NCBI RefSeq assembly: GCF_023746555.1
Contig: NZ_CP098755.1
Coordinates: 4,472,001 to 4,536,000, forward strand
Length of the DNA: 64,000 nt
Direction: 5' to 3'
DNA from: Brevibacillus ruminantium
Lineage (GTDB): Bacteria > Bacillota > Bacilli > Brevibacillales > Brevibacillaceae
This document shows, in pieces, positions 41,834 to 49,268 of the stretch. Position 1 is the first letter of the stretch; each line of letters begins with the position of its first letter. Position numbers and translations under genes: made by a program. Under the pieces are notes generated by a model. That model saw only the letters and a list, made by a program, of their open reading frames with translations, was not told the origin of the DNA and searched no databases.

Positions 41834-42466
41834 GTGGCTCCACGCGTAAGCGATGCGTATAAAACGCGAAAAAAACAGGAATTGCTCCAGGCAGCCCGAC
41901 GCATTTTTGTCAGGAAAGGATATACCCGGGCTACCATGCAAGACATCATGGAAGAGGCTGGTGTTTCCAGAGGAGCCCTGTACGCCTATTTTGAGAATAT
42001 CGAGCATGTCTATCTGGAATTGCTGCGCAGCGACGATCAGACCGATATTCAGCTTTTTCTCCCCGATGATTCCTGCACAGCTTGGCAACAGCTAAAAAGA
42101 TGGGTGTACAAGCAACAAACGCTGATTGAGGGAATTGAGCACTCCCTGTTGCTGGCCAATACAGAGTTTTTCTTGTCCATGCATAACCAGAAACCGAGCG
42201 AAGGCTCCTCTTATTTGCATGCCCGTTATGAGCGGATTGTGGAGGTCCTCATCGAATTTTTCCAGCAAGGGGTGGCCAAAAACGAGCTGCAGCCCCAGCA
42301 ACCAGTGGATTCGATTGCTCATTATCTGGTGTCGTTCATCGATGGACTGATGCTGGACTCGTTTCACATGGGACCTCATCGGACAAACGTACCTGCTCAA
42401 ATAGAGGTGCTGTTGTTTTCCCTGCAAGCGATGCTGTCCCCAACAGATGAAAACTCACCCAAGTAA
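41834..42466 (+). CDS. TetR/AcrR-family repressor, 210 aa
   Basis: HTH at the N-terminus: KKQELLQAARRIFVRKGYTR, ATMQDIMEEAGVSRGALYAYF, then ENIEHVYLELL. A C-terminal helical domain follows (YERIVEVLIEFFQQGV, SIAHYLVSFIDGLMLD). GTG start 8 nt after AGGAGGTG. It lies 23 bp after its presumed operator and 38 bp before a GNAT gene, which it may control with itself. Confidence 0.88.
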   Translation: MAPRVSDAYKTRKKQELLQAARRIFVRKGYTRATMQDIMEEAGVSRGALYAYFENIEHVYLELLRSDDQTDIQLFLPDDSCTAWQQLKRWVYKQQTLIEGIEHSLLLANTEFFLSMHNQKPSEGSSYLHARYERIVEVLIEFFQQGVAKNELQPQQPVDSIAHYLVSFIDGLMLDSFHMGPHRTNVPAQIEVLLFSLQAMLSPTDENSPK

Positions 42467-42504
42467 AATATGTCCGCGTACAAAAAGGAGGAAGAGGTTT
42501 CCAT

Positions 42505-43038
42505 ATGTTTGAATCTGCCAGAATCTGTTTTCGCAAAGTTACTGCTGATGATGCAAGCATTTATCATGCGTGGAGAAATGACCCCGCGGTGATGAAAACC
42601 ACCAGCCTGTCGCTGGACGTGTTTACCTTGGAAGAGACCGCCGCTTTTGTGCAAAACGTGATTTTGGGCTCAAGCTCCGGGAAAAGCTACATGATCATCG
42701 ACAAGGCCTCCGCCAATCCGATCGGCATCACTTCGCTGATCCAGCTCGATGAGAAAAATCGCAATGCTGAATGCATCATTGACCTGGGCGAAAAAGAGTT
42801 TTGGGGCAAAGGCTACGCCACAGAAGCGTTAAAGCTGTTGCTCGATTACGCCTTTCTGGAGTTGAATCTGCACCGGGTGTCCCTCCGTGTTTTTTCATTT
42901 AACGAAAAAGCGATACGCCTCTATGAAAAACTCGGATTTACGCATGAAGGCCGCTCCAGACAAAGCGTCTTTCGCGACGGACAATGGCATGACATTTGCC
43001 ATATGGGGATGTTGCAGAGCGAATACGTACGTGATTAG
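42505..43038 (+). CDS. GNAT acetyltransferase, RimJ/RimL type, 177 aa
   Basis: Acetyltransf_3: ARICFRKVTADDASIYHAWR at the N-terminus, ECIIDLGEKEFWGKGYATEA with the acetyl-CoA loop, then NLHRVSLRVFSFNEKAIRLY, EKLGFTHEGRSRQSVFRDGQ and WHDICHMGML. ATG 42505 follows AAAGGAGG. It may act as a resistance or modification enzyme under the TetR repressor upstream. Substrate unknown. Confidence 0.85.
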   Translation: MFESARICFRKVTADDASIYHAWRNDPAVMKTTSLSLDVFTLEETAAFVQNVILGSSSGKSYMIIDKASANPIGITSLIQLDEKNRNAECIIDLGEKEFWGKGYATEALKLLLDYAFLELNLHRVSLRVFSFNEKAIRLYEKLGFTHEGRSRQSVFRDGQWHDICHMGMLQSEYVRD

Positions 43039-43081
43039 AAATCTTCCAAATATTGCATTCAGAAGCGTGAATTGCTATGAT

Positions 43082-43160
43082 AACGCCACAGTAACGTCCC
43101 TGAGATAGAGATACGTGCAAACGTTACATCACAGGGGCGTTCTGTGGTGTTTTTATTTTC
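43082..43160 (+). terminator. long-stem terminator after the GNAT gene
   Basis: AACGCCACAG and AACGTCCCTG on the left pair with CAGGGGCGTT and TGTGGTGTT on the right, followed by TTTTTATTTT. Confidence 0.8.
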
Positions 43161-43195
43161 AAACCTGCACGCCATTGCGGGAGTATGCCGACTAA

Positions 43196-43330
43196 CCTGC
43201 GTCCATCAAGGTATTGGAAAAAGCGGGCTTCCAAAAGGAGGGGATCGCCAGAGAAAACGTAAAGATCAATGGCAAATGGGAAGACCATCAGGTGCTGGCG
43301 ATCATCAATACGGACCAGACTGACGACTAA
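43196..43330 (+). pseudogene. C-terminal fragment of a GNAT acetyltransferase
   Basis: The frame reads PASIKVLEKAGFQKEGIARE, then NVKINGKWEDHQVLAIINTD before TAA. It is the typical end of a RimJ/RimL-type enzyme (N-P-A-S-x-x-V-L-x-K-x-G-F), with no upstream part or start. The rest of 43039-43366 is noncoding. Confidence 0.6.
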
Positions 43331-43366
43331 GCAAACTAGACAAACCATTAGGAGAGAGAGAAAACC

Positions 43367-44152
43367 ATGACTATGACAAACAGAGCAATCGCCTTTGACG
43401 GTTTATACAATTTCCGCGATATCGGCGGTCTCCCCACAACAGATGGCCGCAACATGAAAACAGGCATTCTATTTCGCTCCGATGAGCTTTCACGCTTGTC
43501 TGCCGGCGACCTTGGCAGACTTCAAACGCATCAAATCAAGGTCATCTGCGATCTGCGGACGCAAACGGAACGGAAACAAAAGCCGGATCGCGTCCCTGCC
43601 CATACCGGCATTCACCAGGTGAGCATCCCGATCCATCACGAAAGCCAGGAGATGAGCCGGCTGGATTTTTTCAAGCTGCTGGTAAGCAAATCCAATGATC
43701 TGAATTTCGAGCACATTATGAAAGATTTTTATCACCGGATGGCCTTTGAACGGACAGGCCAAGTCAAGGAAATCATCACCCTGCTTGCCGAGCAAGACCA
43801 TCTTCCCGCACTGATTCACTGTACGGGCGGCAAGGACCGGACCGGCTATCTTTCTGCCTTGATTCAGCTTCTGGCCGGCGTTCCCTACCAGACAGTGCTG
43901 GATGATTATTTGTTTTCGAACGATTTGATTCAGCCCCGCATGCAAAAAATCCAGAGGTATATTCGCTGGATGAGTTTGTTCCAGATCTCTCCGGAACGGA
44001 TGAAGCCGCTGATGGAAGTGCGCCGCGACTATCTGGAGGATAGCCTTACTGCCGTTTTGAAAGAGTATGGAACGGTTGAGGATTATCTGATGAAAGCGTG
44101 CGGGATAGAGGAAAATTACCTGCTTCGACTGCGGCACATGCTGGTGGAGTAA
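43367..44152 (+). CDS. tyrosine-protein phosphatase, Y_phosphatase3 type, 261 aa
   Basis: Single-domain phosphatase with the P-loop ALIHCTGGKDRTGY (Cys-x5-Arg near residue 155). The N-terminus is FDGLYNFRDIGGLPTTDGRN, the standard beginning of this family, followed by GILFRSDELSRLSAGDLGRL and CDLRTQTERK. No signal peptide. ATG after AGGAGAG. Substrate unknown; relatives act on phosphotyrosine or phosphoinositides. Stands alone, 50 bp before the Crp-like gene. Confidence 0.87.
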   Translation: MTMTNRAIAFDGLYNFRDIGGLPTTDGRNMKTGILFRSDELSRLSAGDLGRLQTHQIKVICDLRTQTERKQKPDRVPAHTGIHQVSIPIHHESQEMSRLDFFKLLVSKSNDLNFEHIMKDFYHRMAFERTGQVKEIITLLAEQDHLPALIHCTGGKDRTGYLSALIQLLAGVPYQTVLDDYLFSNDLIQPRMQKIQRYIRWMSLFQISPERMKPLMEVRRDYLEDSLTAVLKEYGTVEDYLMKACGIEENYLLRLRHMLVE

Positions 44153-44202
44153 GCGATCAAGGCCAGAACGAATGATGCGGCCAGAAAGGAATTGATCTCC
44201 TG

Positions 44203-44874
44203 ATGCGCCCCGAACAGATAGAAAAAATCACGTCTGCTTTTCCCTGCTTCTCCTCCGTACCGAAAGAGGTATGGGGGCGTGCAGAGGCCTCGATCCTGTC
44301 CGTTCCCGCTCAACCCCTGATGGGAGAGGGCCATATGTTTACACATGCCTCCTTTGTGCTGAAGGGATGTGTGCGCATTTACAAAATCAGTCCGTCCGGC
44401 AAGGAGTTGACCCTCTATCGGGTGAAAGGCGGCGAAATATGCGTCATCATGATGGCCAGCATCTTGGGGGAAACCGGCTATGAAGCCATTGCCGAAGCCG
44501 AAGAAGAGACGGAGGTGCTGGTGCTGCCCATCTCCCTTTTTACCCGCTGGATGGACACGTATAAAGAGCTGAGGCAGTTCATTTACCGCTTGTTTGTGCG
44601 GAGAATGGTCTCTGTGACCAGCATGGTTGAAGAGATGAGCTTTCACTCCATGGAGCACCGGGTGGCCAGTTTGCTTCTGCGTAAAGCTGCGGGTCGCTTG
44701 GACGGCCCTCTGTATGTCACGCATGCGTCTCTCGCTGAGGAGTTGGGGACGGCCCGAGAGGTGGTCAGCCGGGTCCTGAAGAAATTTGAGCAGCTTGGAT
44801 GGGTGCGCTTGGGGCGCGGCAAAATGTATATTCTCGATCAGGCGGGACTGCGTATGAAGCTGGAAGTAAAGTGA
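44203..44874 (+). CDS. Crp/Fnr-family transcription regulator, 223 aa
   Basis: cNMP-binding-like beta domain (ASFVLKGCVRIYKISPSGKE, LTLYRVKGGEICVIMMASIL), a long dimer helix (MVSVTSMVEEMSFHSMEHRV), then HTH_Crp: VTHASLAEELGTAREVVSRV, LKKFEQLGWVRLGRGKMYIL. The classic Fnr N-terminal cysteine cluster is absent. Likely controls the small DUF2892 gene 72 bp downstream and perhaps respiration or sulfur genes elsewhere; this is inferred from position. Confidence 0.86.
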   Translation: MRPEQIEKITSAFPCFSSVPKEVWGRAEASILSVPAQPLMGEGHMFTHASFVLKGCVRIYKISPSGKELTLYRVKGGEICVIMMASILGETGYEAIAEAEEETEVLVLPISLFTRWMDTYKELRQFIYRLFVRRMVSVTSMVEEMSFHSMEHRVASLLLRKAAGRLDGPLYVTHASLAEELGTAREVVSRVLKKFEQLGWVRLGRGKMYILDQAGLRMKLEVK

Positions 44875-44946
44875 CAAGATCACGGAAGCCTTCCTCCCTC
44901 CTCCCCTACAATGGGATTGTACGAAAATACAGGAGGGAGAAAAGAC

Positions 44947-45135
44947 ATGAGAAATCTCGGACGTTTGGATCGCGTGACCAGAGTGGTGAGCGGGACCGCT
45001 TTCCTCTCAATGTTCTGGCTGGCGACAGGGCCGTGGAAATACGCGGGTCTGTTGGGTGTTGTTTTGCTGCTGACAGGTCTGGCCGGCACCTGCTTGTTTT
45101 ACAAAATTTTGGGTGTGAACACCTGTCGAAAATAG
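44947..45135 (+). CDS. DUF2892 (YgaP-like membrane) protein, 62 aa
   Basis: Small membrane protein with two helices: VTRVVSGTAFLSMFWLATG and YAGLLGVVLLLTGLAGTCLF, then KILGVNTCRK. The final Cys and the tail match the DUF2892 domain that anchors rhodaneses. ATG 44947 follows GGAGGGAG. Next to a Crp/Fnr gene, a common arrangement in sulfur and redox stress operons. Confidence 0.85.
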   Translation: MRNLGRLDRVTRVVSGTAFLSMFWLATGPWKYAGLLGVVLLLTGLAGTCLFYKILGVNTCRK

Positions 45136-45155
45136 GTGACACTCCCTGTACGCAC

Positions 45156-45869
45156 TTATTTGATCATGTGCTTGACCAGCTCCACCATCTGTTTTTGCAC
45201 CTGCTCATCCACCTGGTTTCCATTGATCAAATAGGCGATTTGATACCACACCCCATCGTGGTAAAAATCGATCTCGTTTGCCCGGGTAGCCAGCAGATTT
45301 ACTTGCTTTTCCTTTTCATTCCACACATAGTACGTGTACACCGGCGAGCTGTTGGTCTGGATAATGTGGTGGTACATCGGCACATCCTCCCGAAGCGGCT
45401 CCACTTCGATTTTGTTGCCGAATGTATCCAGACCCGGCTGAATTTCTTTCATGAGCGCAAAAGGATTTTCGCCCACTTCTGTCATTCGGATGATAAAAAA
45501 TTCGTTGCCCTCGCGCCCGTACTCATCCTTTTCGCGCAAATAGGTCAACTGCAGCTGGTGTTGGAGCTTCTCTTTCCCTCCAGATTGAAATTGCACCAGA
45601 AAGGCCGTTGGTTTTTCTACTGGAAATGGCAGTTGGCCCGGGTCGATCAGATTGAGATGTTGCTTGAGTGATTGCGGCAAATGCGGCAGGACTTGATCAA
45701 TTTCAACGGGTTGGTAGTAGGTGGCCTTTTGAGGATCAGATACCACCGGATAATACTCACTTCGGGCAAAAGACCCTTGTTTGGCTTTCGGTAATGTCTG
45801 TTCGGCCTCGCAGCCGACGAGACTCATCATGATGCAGACCAACAGGGCTGCCCGTTGCATTGGATTCAT
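45156..45869 (-). CDS. lipoprotein of unknown function, 237 aa
   Basis: The signal peptide MQRAALLVCIMMSLVGC ends in a lipobox (LVGC) followed by EAEQT. The mature part, including ATYYQPVEIDQVLPHLPQSL, ENPFALMKEIQPGLDTFGNK and VWYQIAYLINGNQVDEQVQK, has no named domain that I recognise; the end resembles a DUF4367-like or DUF3298-like beta fold by eye. The ATG at 45869 is 12 nt after GGGGGAG. Start choice moderate. Confidence 0.7.
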   Translation of the reverse strand: MNPMQRAALLVCIMMSLVGCEAEQTLPKAKQGSFARSEYYPVVSDPQKATYYQPVEIDQVLPHLPQSLKQHLNLIDPGQLPFPVEKPTAFLVQFQSGGKEKLQHQLQLTYLREKDEYGREGNEFFIIRMTEVGENPFALMKEIQPGLDTFGNKIEVEPLREDVPMYHHIIQTNSSPVYTYYVWNEKEKQVNLLATRANEIDFYHDGVWYQIAYLINGNQVDEQVQKQMVELVKHMIK

Positions 45870-45921
45870 GGTTACGTTTTGCTCCCCCTTCTTTCTTCCT
45901 TCTAGCGCGTGAAACGGCTGT

Positions 45922-46866
45922 TTATCGCATATTCCTTTTTTCCCGGGAAACACCGGCAGCCGCATGCTTCTGAAAAATCTCCGCTACCCATGCATAGCAG
46001 ACGTCCAACTGTTCGTCCGTGACAAGAGTGGACTGATGCTCGAACATGATGCGCACCTGGTTGTTTTCCTGGGCAATGATATTCAAATACTGTTCAATCG
46101 GAGCCCAGCCCTCTTCGGGCGATTGCCCGGGCAAAACCGGGTGACGCATTTGCTTGACTTTGGTCCCCTCTGTCACTTGCATCGTCCACAAATGAATGAC
46201 GGCTGCATATTTGGCGTATCGGCTGATGACAGGGAGCGTCTGAAAGTACGGGTCTATTTTTTCCTGCCAAAAGAGGCGGCCCGTATCCAGGCAAAGCTTG
46301 ATGGCTGGATAGCGCAACAAGAGATTCTCCAGCACGTCTGTCTCATAGACATAGCGATTCAGCGCGTCCAGCTCCAGGATTGGAACAAATCCATACTGCC
46401 TGCTTTTCTCCGTCAGCCATTGAAACAGCGCTTCACTTTTTTCCTGAAACATCTCCAAGCTGTAGGTACTTTCAAATAGATATTCAGACGCATCATAAAA
46501 TCGCCATTTCTCCCAGTTGACCCTGTCGTCCAGTATCACAGGCTTGGGATAGTGAAACAAGACATAGGCGGGCTGCAGTCTGCTGGCGACAAAGGCCAGT
46601 TCGTTTTCGATATAGGCATAAGCCTCTTGATGCGCCGAAGCATCCGGCGAAAGGAACAGGGCGTCCCTTAGCCTCGAATGACCCGCGCGCAAAGGAAAAT
46701 GAATCCCGATCTGAAAACCCTGCCGCTTTGATTCCTCGGCAAGGCGGGTAATCTCTTCCGGTTCAGAAAACAGACAGGCTTCGATGCCAAAGAAACCGCT
46801 GCGAAAATCTCGCTGGTACTTTTTCAGGTCAAAGCCGCCGTACAAGCCAATCATGAATCTGTGCAT
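45922..46866 (-). CDS. TIM-barrel protein, xylose isomerase-like (AP endonuclease 2) family, 314 aa
   Basis: Barrel strands and likely metal or substrate residues appear in order: FGIEACLFSEPEEITRLAEE, FQIGIHFPLRAGHSRLRDAL, AYVLFHYPKPVIL, GFVPILELDALNRYVYETDV, IKLCLDTGRLFW, AAVIHLWTMQ and RIMFEHQSTLV. Distant relative of the protein at 17692-18534 (same HFP..., LCLDTG/LCIDIGD and FEH motifs). No signal peptide. The ATG at 46866 has no clear ribosome binding site upstream. The lipoprotein gene follows on the same strand. Substrate unknown. Confidence 0.72.
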   Translation of the reverse strand: MHRFMIGLYGGFDLKKYQRDFRSGFFGIEACLFSEPEEITRLAEESKRQGFQIGIHFPLRAGHSRLRDALFLSPDASAHQEAYAYIENELAFVASRLQPAYVLFHYPKPVILDDRVNWEKWRFYDASEYLFESTYSLEMFQEKSEALFQWLTEKSRQYGFVPILELDALNRYVYETDVLENLLLRYPAIKLCLDTGRLFWQEKIDPYFQTLPVISRYAKYAAVIHLWTMQVTEGTKVKQMRHPVLPGQSPEEGWAPIEQYLNIIAQENNQVRIMFEHQSTLVTDEQLDVCYAWVAEIFQKHAAAGVSREKRNMR

Positions 46867-47059
46867 GAGATCGCTCCATTTGCCAGTTTGATATCGTTGA
46901 GTATTCTACAAAATCGGATACTCCCCTTTTTTTCTGTACAAAACGCTCATGACCGTTTTCCCCTCTCGACGGGTAACAAAAATGTTAACCTGTGCAGGCG
47001 ATCAGAGAGGGGACGCTTTTCACAGAAAAAAGCTGGCGACGTCAGACCGCAATGAAAAG

Positions 47060-47103
47060 AAGGCGCCGGCAGCAGTTCGTGGGAAATGCTGCTGGCGCCT
47101 TTT
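47060..47103 (-). terminator. terminator of the mqnB-mqnD operon
   Basis: Minus-strand arms GGCGCCAGCAGCA and TGCTGCCGGCGCC, followed by TTCTTTTC, about 100 bp past mqnD. The rest of 46867-47203 shows no gene. Confidence 0.75.
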
Positions 47104-47203
47104 CAGCAATTATGCAACGCCATATCATTTATCCATTAAATGGAAACGAAATCAATCTCCTCTGGAACGACACAGACAAGCGAAAGCAAAAACCTCAGCC
47201 AGC

Positions 47204-48043
47204 CTAGCTGCGAAGGGCTGCCAGATCAAACCGGGGAACCAGCCCTTCTTCGGCAGCCCGGCCGAGAAGCGCTTCGACCGCTGCGTAGCCGTCTTCTCCC
47301 AACTGGGCTGTAAAGCTGTTGACGTACAGGTTGATATGCGCCTTGGCCACCTCGGGGTCCATCTCCTGTGCGTGACTCATGACATACGCTTGGGATGCTT
47401 CCGGATGGGCCCAGGCGTATTCGACAGAGGCACGGGTCCACTCAGCCAGCTTGTCCAAATCCAGGCTGCGGCGGGCGATAATCGCGCCGAGCGGGATCGG
47501 CAGGTTCGTCTCTTTTTCCCACCAGCTTCCCATGTCCGCGAGCAGGGTCAGCCCGTATTGCGGATAGGTAAAGCGCGCTTCATGAATGACCAGCCCCGCG
47601 TCAATCAGACCGTCGCGAACGGCAGGCATGATCTCGTGAAACGGCATGACCACGATTTCTCCCACCCCGCCCGGTACATTTTGGGCGGCCCAGAGACGGA
47701 ACAGCAGATAGGCGGTGGATCGCTCACTGGGAACTGCCACCCGTTTGCCGGACAGCACGGCAGGATCAGCCGCCTCCTCGCCTCCTTTGGTCAAAACAAG
47801 CGGTCCGCAGCCACGGCCGAGTGCACCGCCGCAGGGTAGCAGGGCGTACTCGGACAACAGCCAGGGCAATGCGGCATAAGAAACTTTGAGCACCTCCGGC
47901 CCTTTTCCGCTCGCCGCAAGACCGTTGGTAATGTCGATATCGGCATACATCACATCAAGCTGCGGGGCTCCGGGGATCAGTCCGTGGACCCAGGCGTGAA
48001 AGACAAAGGTGTCGTTGGGACATGGTGAAAATGCAATCTTCAT
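47204..48043 (-). CDS. mqnD: 1,4-dihydroxy-6-naphthoate synthase, futalosine pathway
   Basis: Periplasmic-binding-protein-like enzyme that converts cyclic dehypoxanthinylfutalosine to 1,4-dihydroxy-6-naphthoate in menaquinone synthesis. N-terminal SPCPNDTFVFHAWVHGLIPG is characteristic, followed by DIDITNGLAA, KVSYAALPWLLSEYALLPCG and SGKRVAVPSERSTAYLLFRL. Length about 279 residues is normal. ATG 48043 is 7 nt after GGGAGG and overlaps the mqnB stop by ATGA. Confidence 0.93.
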   Translation of the reverse strand: MKIAFSPCPNDTFVFHAWVHGLIPGAPQLDVMYADIDITNGLAASGKGPEVLKVSYAALPWLLSEYALLPCGGALGRGCGPLVLTKGGEEAADPAVLSGKRVAVPSERSTAYLLFRLWAAQNVPGGVGEIVVMPFHEIMPAVRDGLIDAGLVIHEARFTYPQYGLTLLADMGSWWEKETNLPIPLGAIIARRSLDLDKLAEWTRASVEYAWAHPEASQAYVMSHAQEMDPEVAKAHINLYVNSFTAQLGEDGYAAVEALLGRAAEEGLVPRFDLAALRS

Positions 48044-48750
48044 GATAGTACCTCCCGTAATACGTGGCATGCTGATTCTAGTGCATTCAGCGCATCCTTG
48101 ATGCGCCAGGCTTCGCGGTCGCGCGGGCCGATAGCGTTGGAGACGGCGCGGATTTCCAGGGCGGGCAGACCTTCACTTTTCGCAGCCGATGCCACCCCGT
48201 AGCCTTCCATGGCCTCCGCTGCTGCTCCTGGTACGCGGGCAGCCAGCTCTGCCGTTGTCTCAGCTGTTCCCGTCACCGTGGAGACGGTCAAGATCGGGCC
48301 CATACAGACGGACAACCCTGCAGCTTGCAGCTTTTCCGTCATACGTGCTGCCAATGTGGCATCAACCTGCACCCGGGCAGAGCCGAAGCCCAGCTCGTCC
48401 ACGCTGCAAAAGCCTTCCGCTGTCTCTGCGCCCAAATCCGCTGCGATGATCTCGTCGGCCACAACCAGCGAGCCTATCTCTGCCCTGCCGACGAAGCCGC
48501 CAGCGATGCCGGCGCAAATCACGAGGCGGTACGCAGCATTCGTTGCCAGTATTTTCGCGGTACTGACCGCTGCCGCAACCGCTCCGACTCCCCCTATCCG
48601 AACGTCAAATCTGCCGTCGCCGCCTAATCCTCGCAAAACTGCGTCGCGTTCAGGCGGCACAGAGACCATGACAAGGATACGCTCGCTCGCACCACTCTGT
48701 CCGACTGCGGCAGGCGGTAATGAAGCGGCTGCTTTGTTATCTGGATTCAT
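48040..48750 (-). CDS. mqnB: futalosine hydrolase
   Basis: Nucleoside phosphorylase-like hydrolase that removes the base from futalosine. Features: ILVMVSVPPERDAVLRGL, FDVRIGGVGAVAAAVSTAKI, LVICAGIAGGFVGRAEIGSL, VVADEIIAADLGAETAEGF, and EAMEGYGVASAAKSEGLPAL (the M-E-G-x-x-x-A substrate motif). It forms a translationally coupled two-gene operon with mqnD. Neither menA nor mqnA/C is in the window. GC is higher than in the neighbouring genes. Confidence 0.92.
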   Translation of the reverse strand: MNPDNKAAASLPPAAVGQSGASERILVMVSVPPERDAVLRGLGGDGRFDVRIGGVGAVAAAVSTAKILATNAAYRLVICAGIAGGFVGRAEIGSLVVADEIIAADLGAETAEGFCSVDELGFGSARVQVDATLAARMTEKLQAAGLSVCMGPILTVSTVTGTAETTAELAARVPGAAAEAMEGYGVASAAKSEGLPALEIRAVSNAIGPRDREAWRIKDALNALESACHVLREVLS

Positions 48751-48870
48751 TTTCCCTAGCTCCCTTTAAATTTGTTTGCAAGCTCAGTTCTCGCTCATGA
48801 AAAACACTCACATTTAAAGTTATCCTTATCTGCCTCCCGTGTAAAGGGATCGGGTGTCTGGACTGTTTGC

Positions 48871-48900
48871 TTGCATTTCCCATTCCACCTGCCCTATAAT
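48871..48900 (+). promoter_or_regulatory. promoter of the bpsA leader transcript
   Basis: TTGCAT (48871-48876), 18 bp, TATAAT (48895-48900). Transcription from here would produce a leader of about 360 nt before the polyamine synthase gene. Confidence 0.65.
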
Positions 48901-48946
48901 AATAGGGATAAATCTAAAAAACAGGGGATGTCTTGATGTCCGCGTT

Positions 48947-49064
48947 GGTTCTTAACTAATCAAATTTGATAGGGGATTTTCCTGATTCACTTTGCAAAAA
49001 ACCACGAATTTTTGTGGGTTATTTGTGATGGAAAAGTCAGGGGATACCCAATTAGTTAAGAACC
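48947..49064 (+). repeat. 118-bp inverted-repeat element in the bpsA leader
   Basis: Perfect 14-bp terminal arms GGTTCTTAACTAAT (48947-48960) and ATTAGTTAAGAACC (49051-49064), with inner pairings (TTTTCC/GGAAAA, CCACGAA/TTGTGG). GGGATG at 48925-48930 and CATCCC at 49067-49072 extend the pairing outside. It is either the core of a structured RNA or a MITE. Confidence 0.72.
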
Positions 49065-49104
49065 GGCATCCCTTACCATATCTTTCGATTGTTGACTGCA
49101 GACG

Positions 49105-49135
49105 GCCGTGCTCTTACGCACGGCTTTGTTTGTTT
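49105..49135 (+). terminator. terminator 1 in the bpsA leader
   Basis: GCCGTGC and GCACGGC arms, then TTTGTTTGTTT, 40 nt past the 118-bp element. Confidence 0.7.
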
Positions 49136-49208
49136 ACAGGTATGTTCAAAAGCAGCACACGTTTCTTTGCTGTGCCCTTTGACATATGTCTTCGGTCAAC
49201 CCCTTTTC

Positions 49209-49256
49209 AAAAGGCAGAAGATGGACGCTGAGTTCCTCTTCTGCCTTTTTTGTTTT
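49209..49256 (+). terminator. terminator 2 immediately before bpsA
   Basis: AAAAGGCAGAAGA pairs with TCTTCTGCCTTTT, followed by TTGTTTTG, and ends only 12 nt before the bpsA start. Two terminators in one leader suggest attenuation. Confidence 0.78.
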
Positions 49257-49268
49257 GCAAAAATATCG

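Noticed and set aside
44116..44883. 255-aa minus-strand open frame
   Set aside because: Antisense to the Crp/Fnr gene, which has full domain support.
46949..47839. 296-aa plus-strand open frame
   Set aside because: Antisense to mqnD and its terminator; no ribosome binding site, low-complexity basic sequence.
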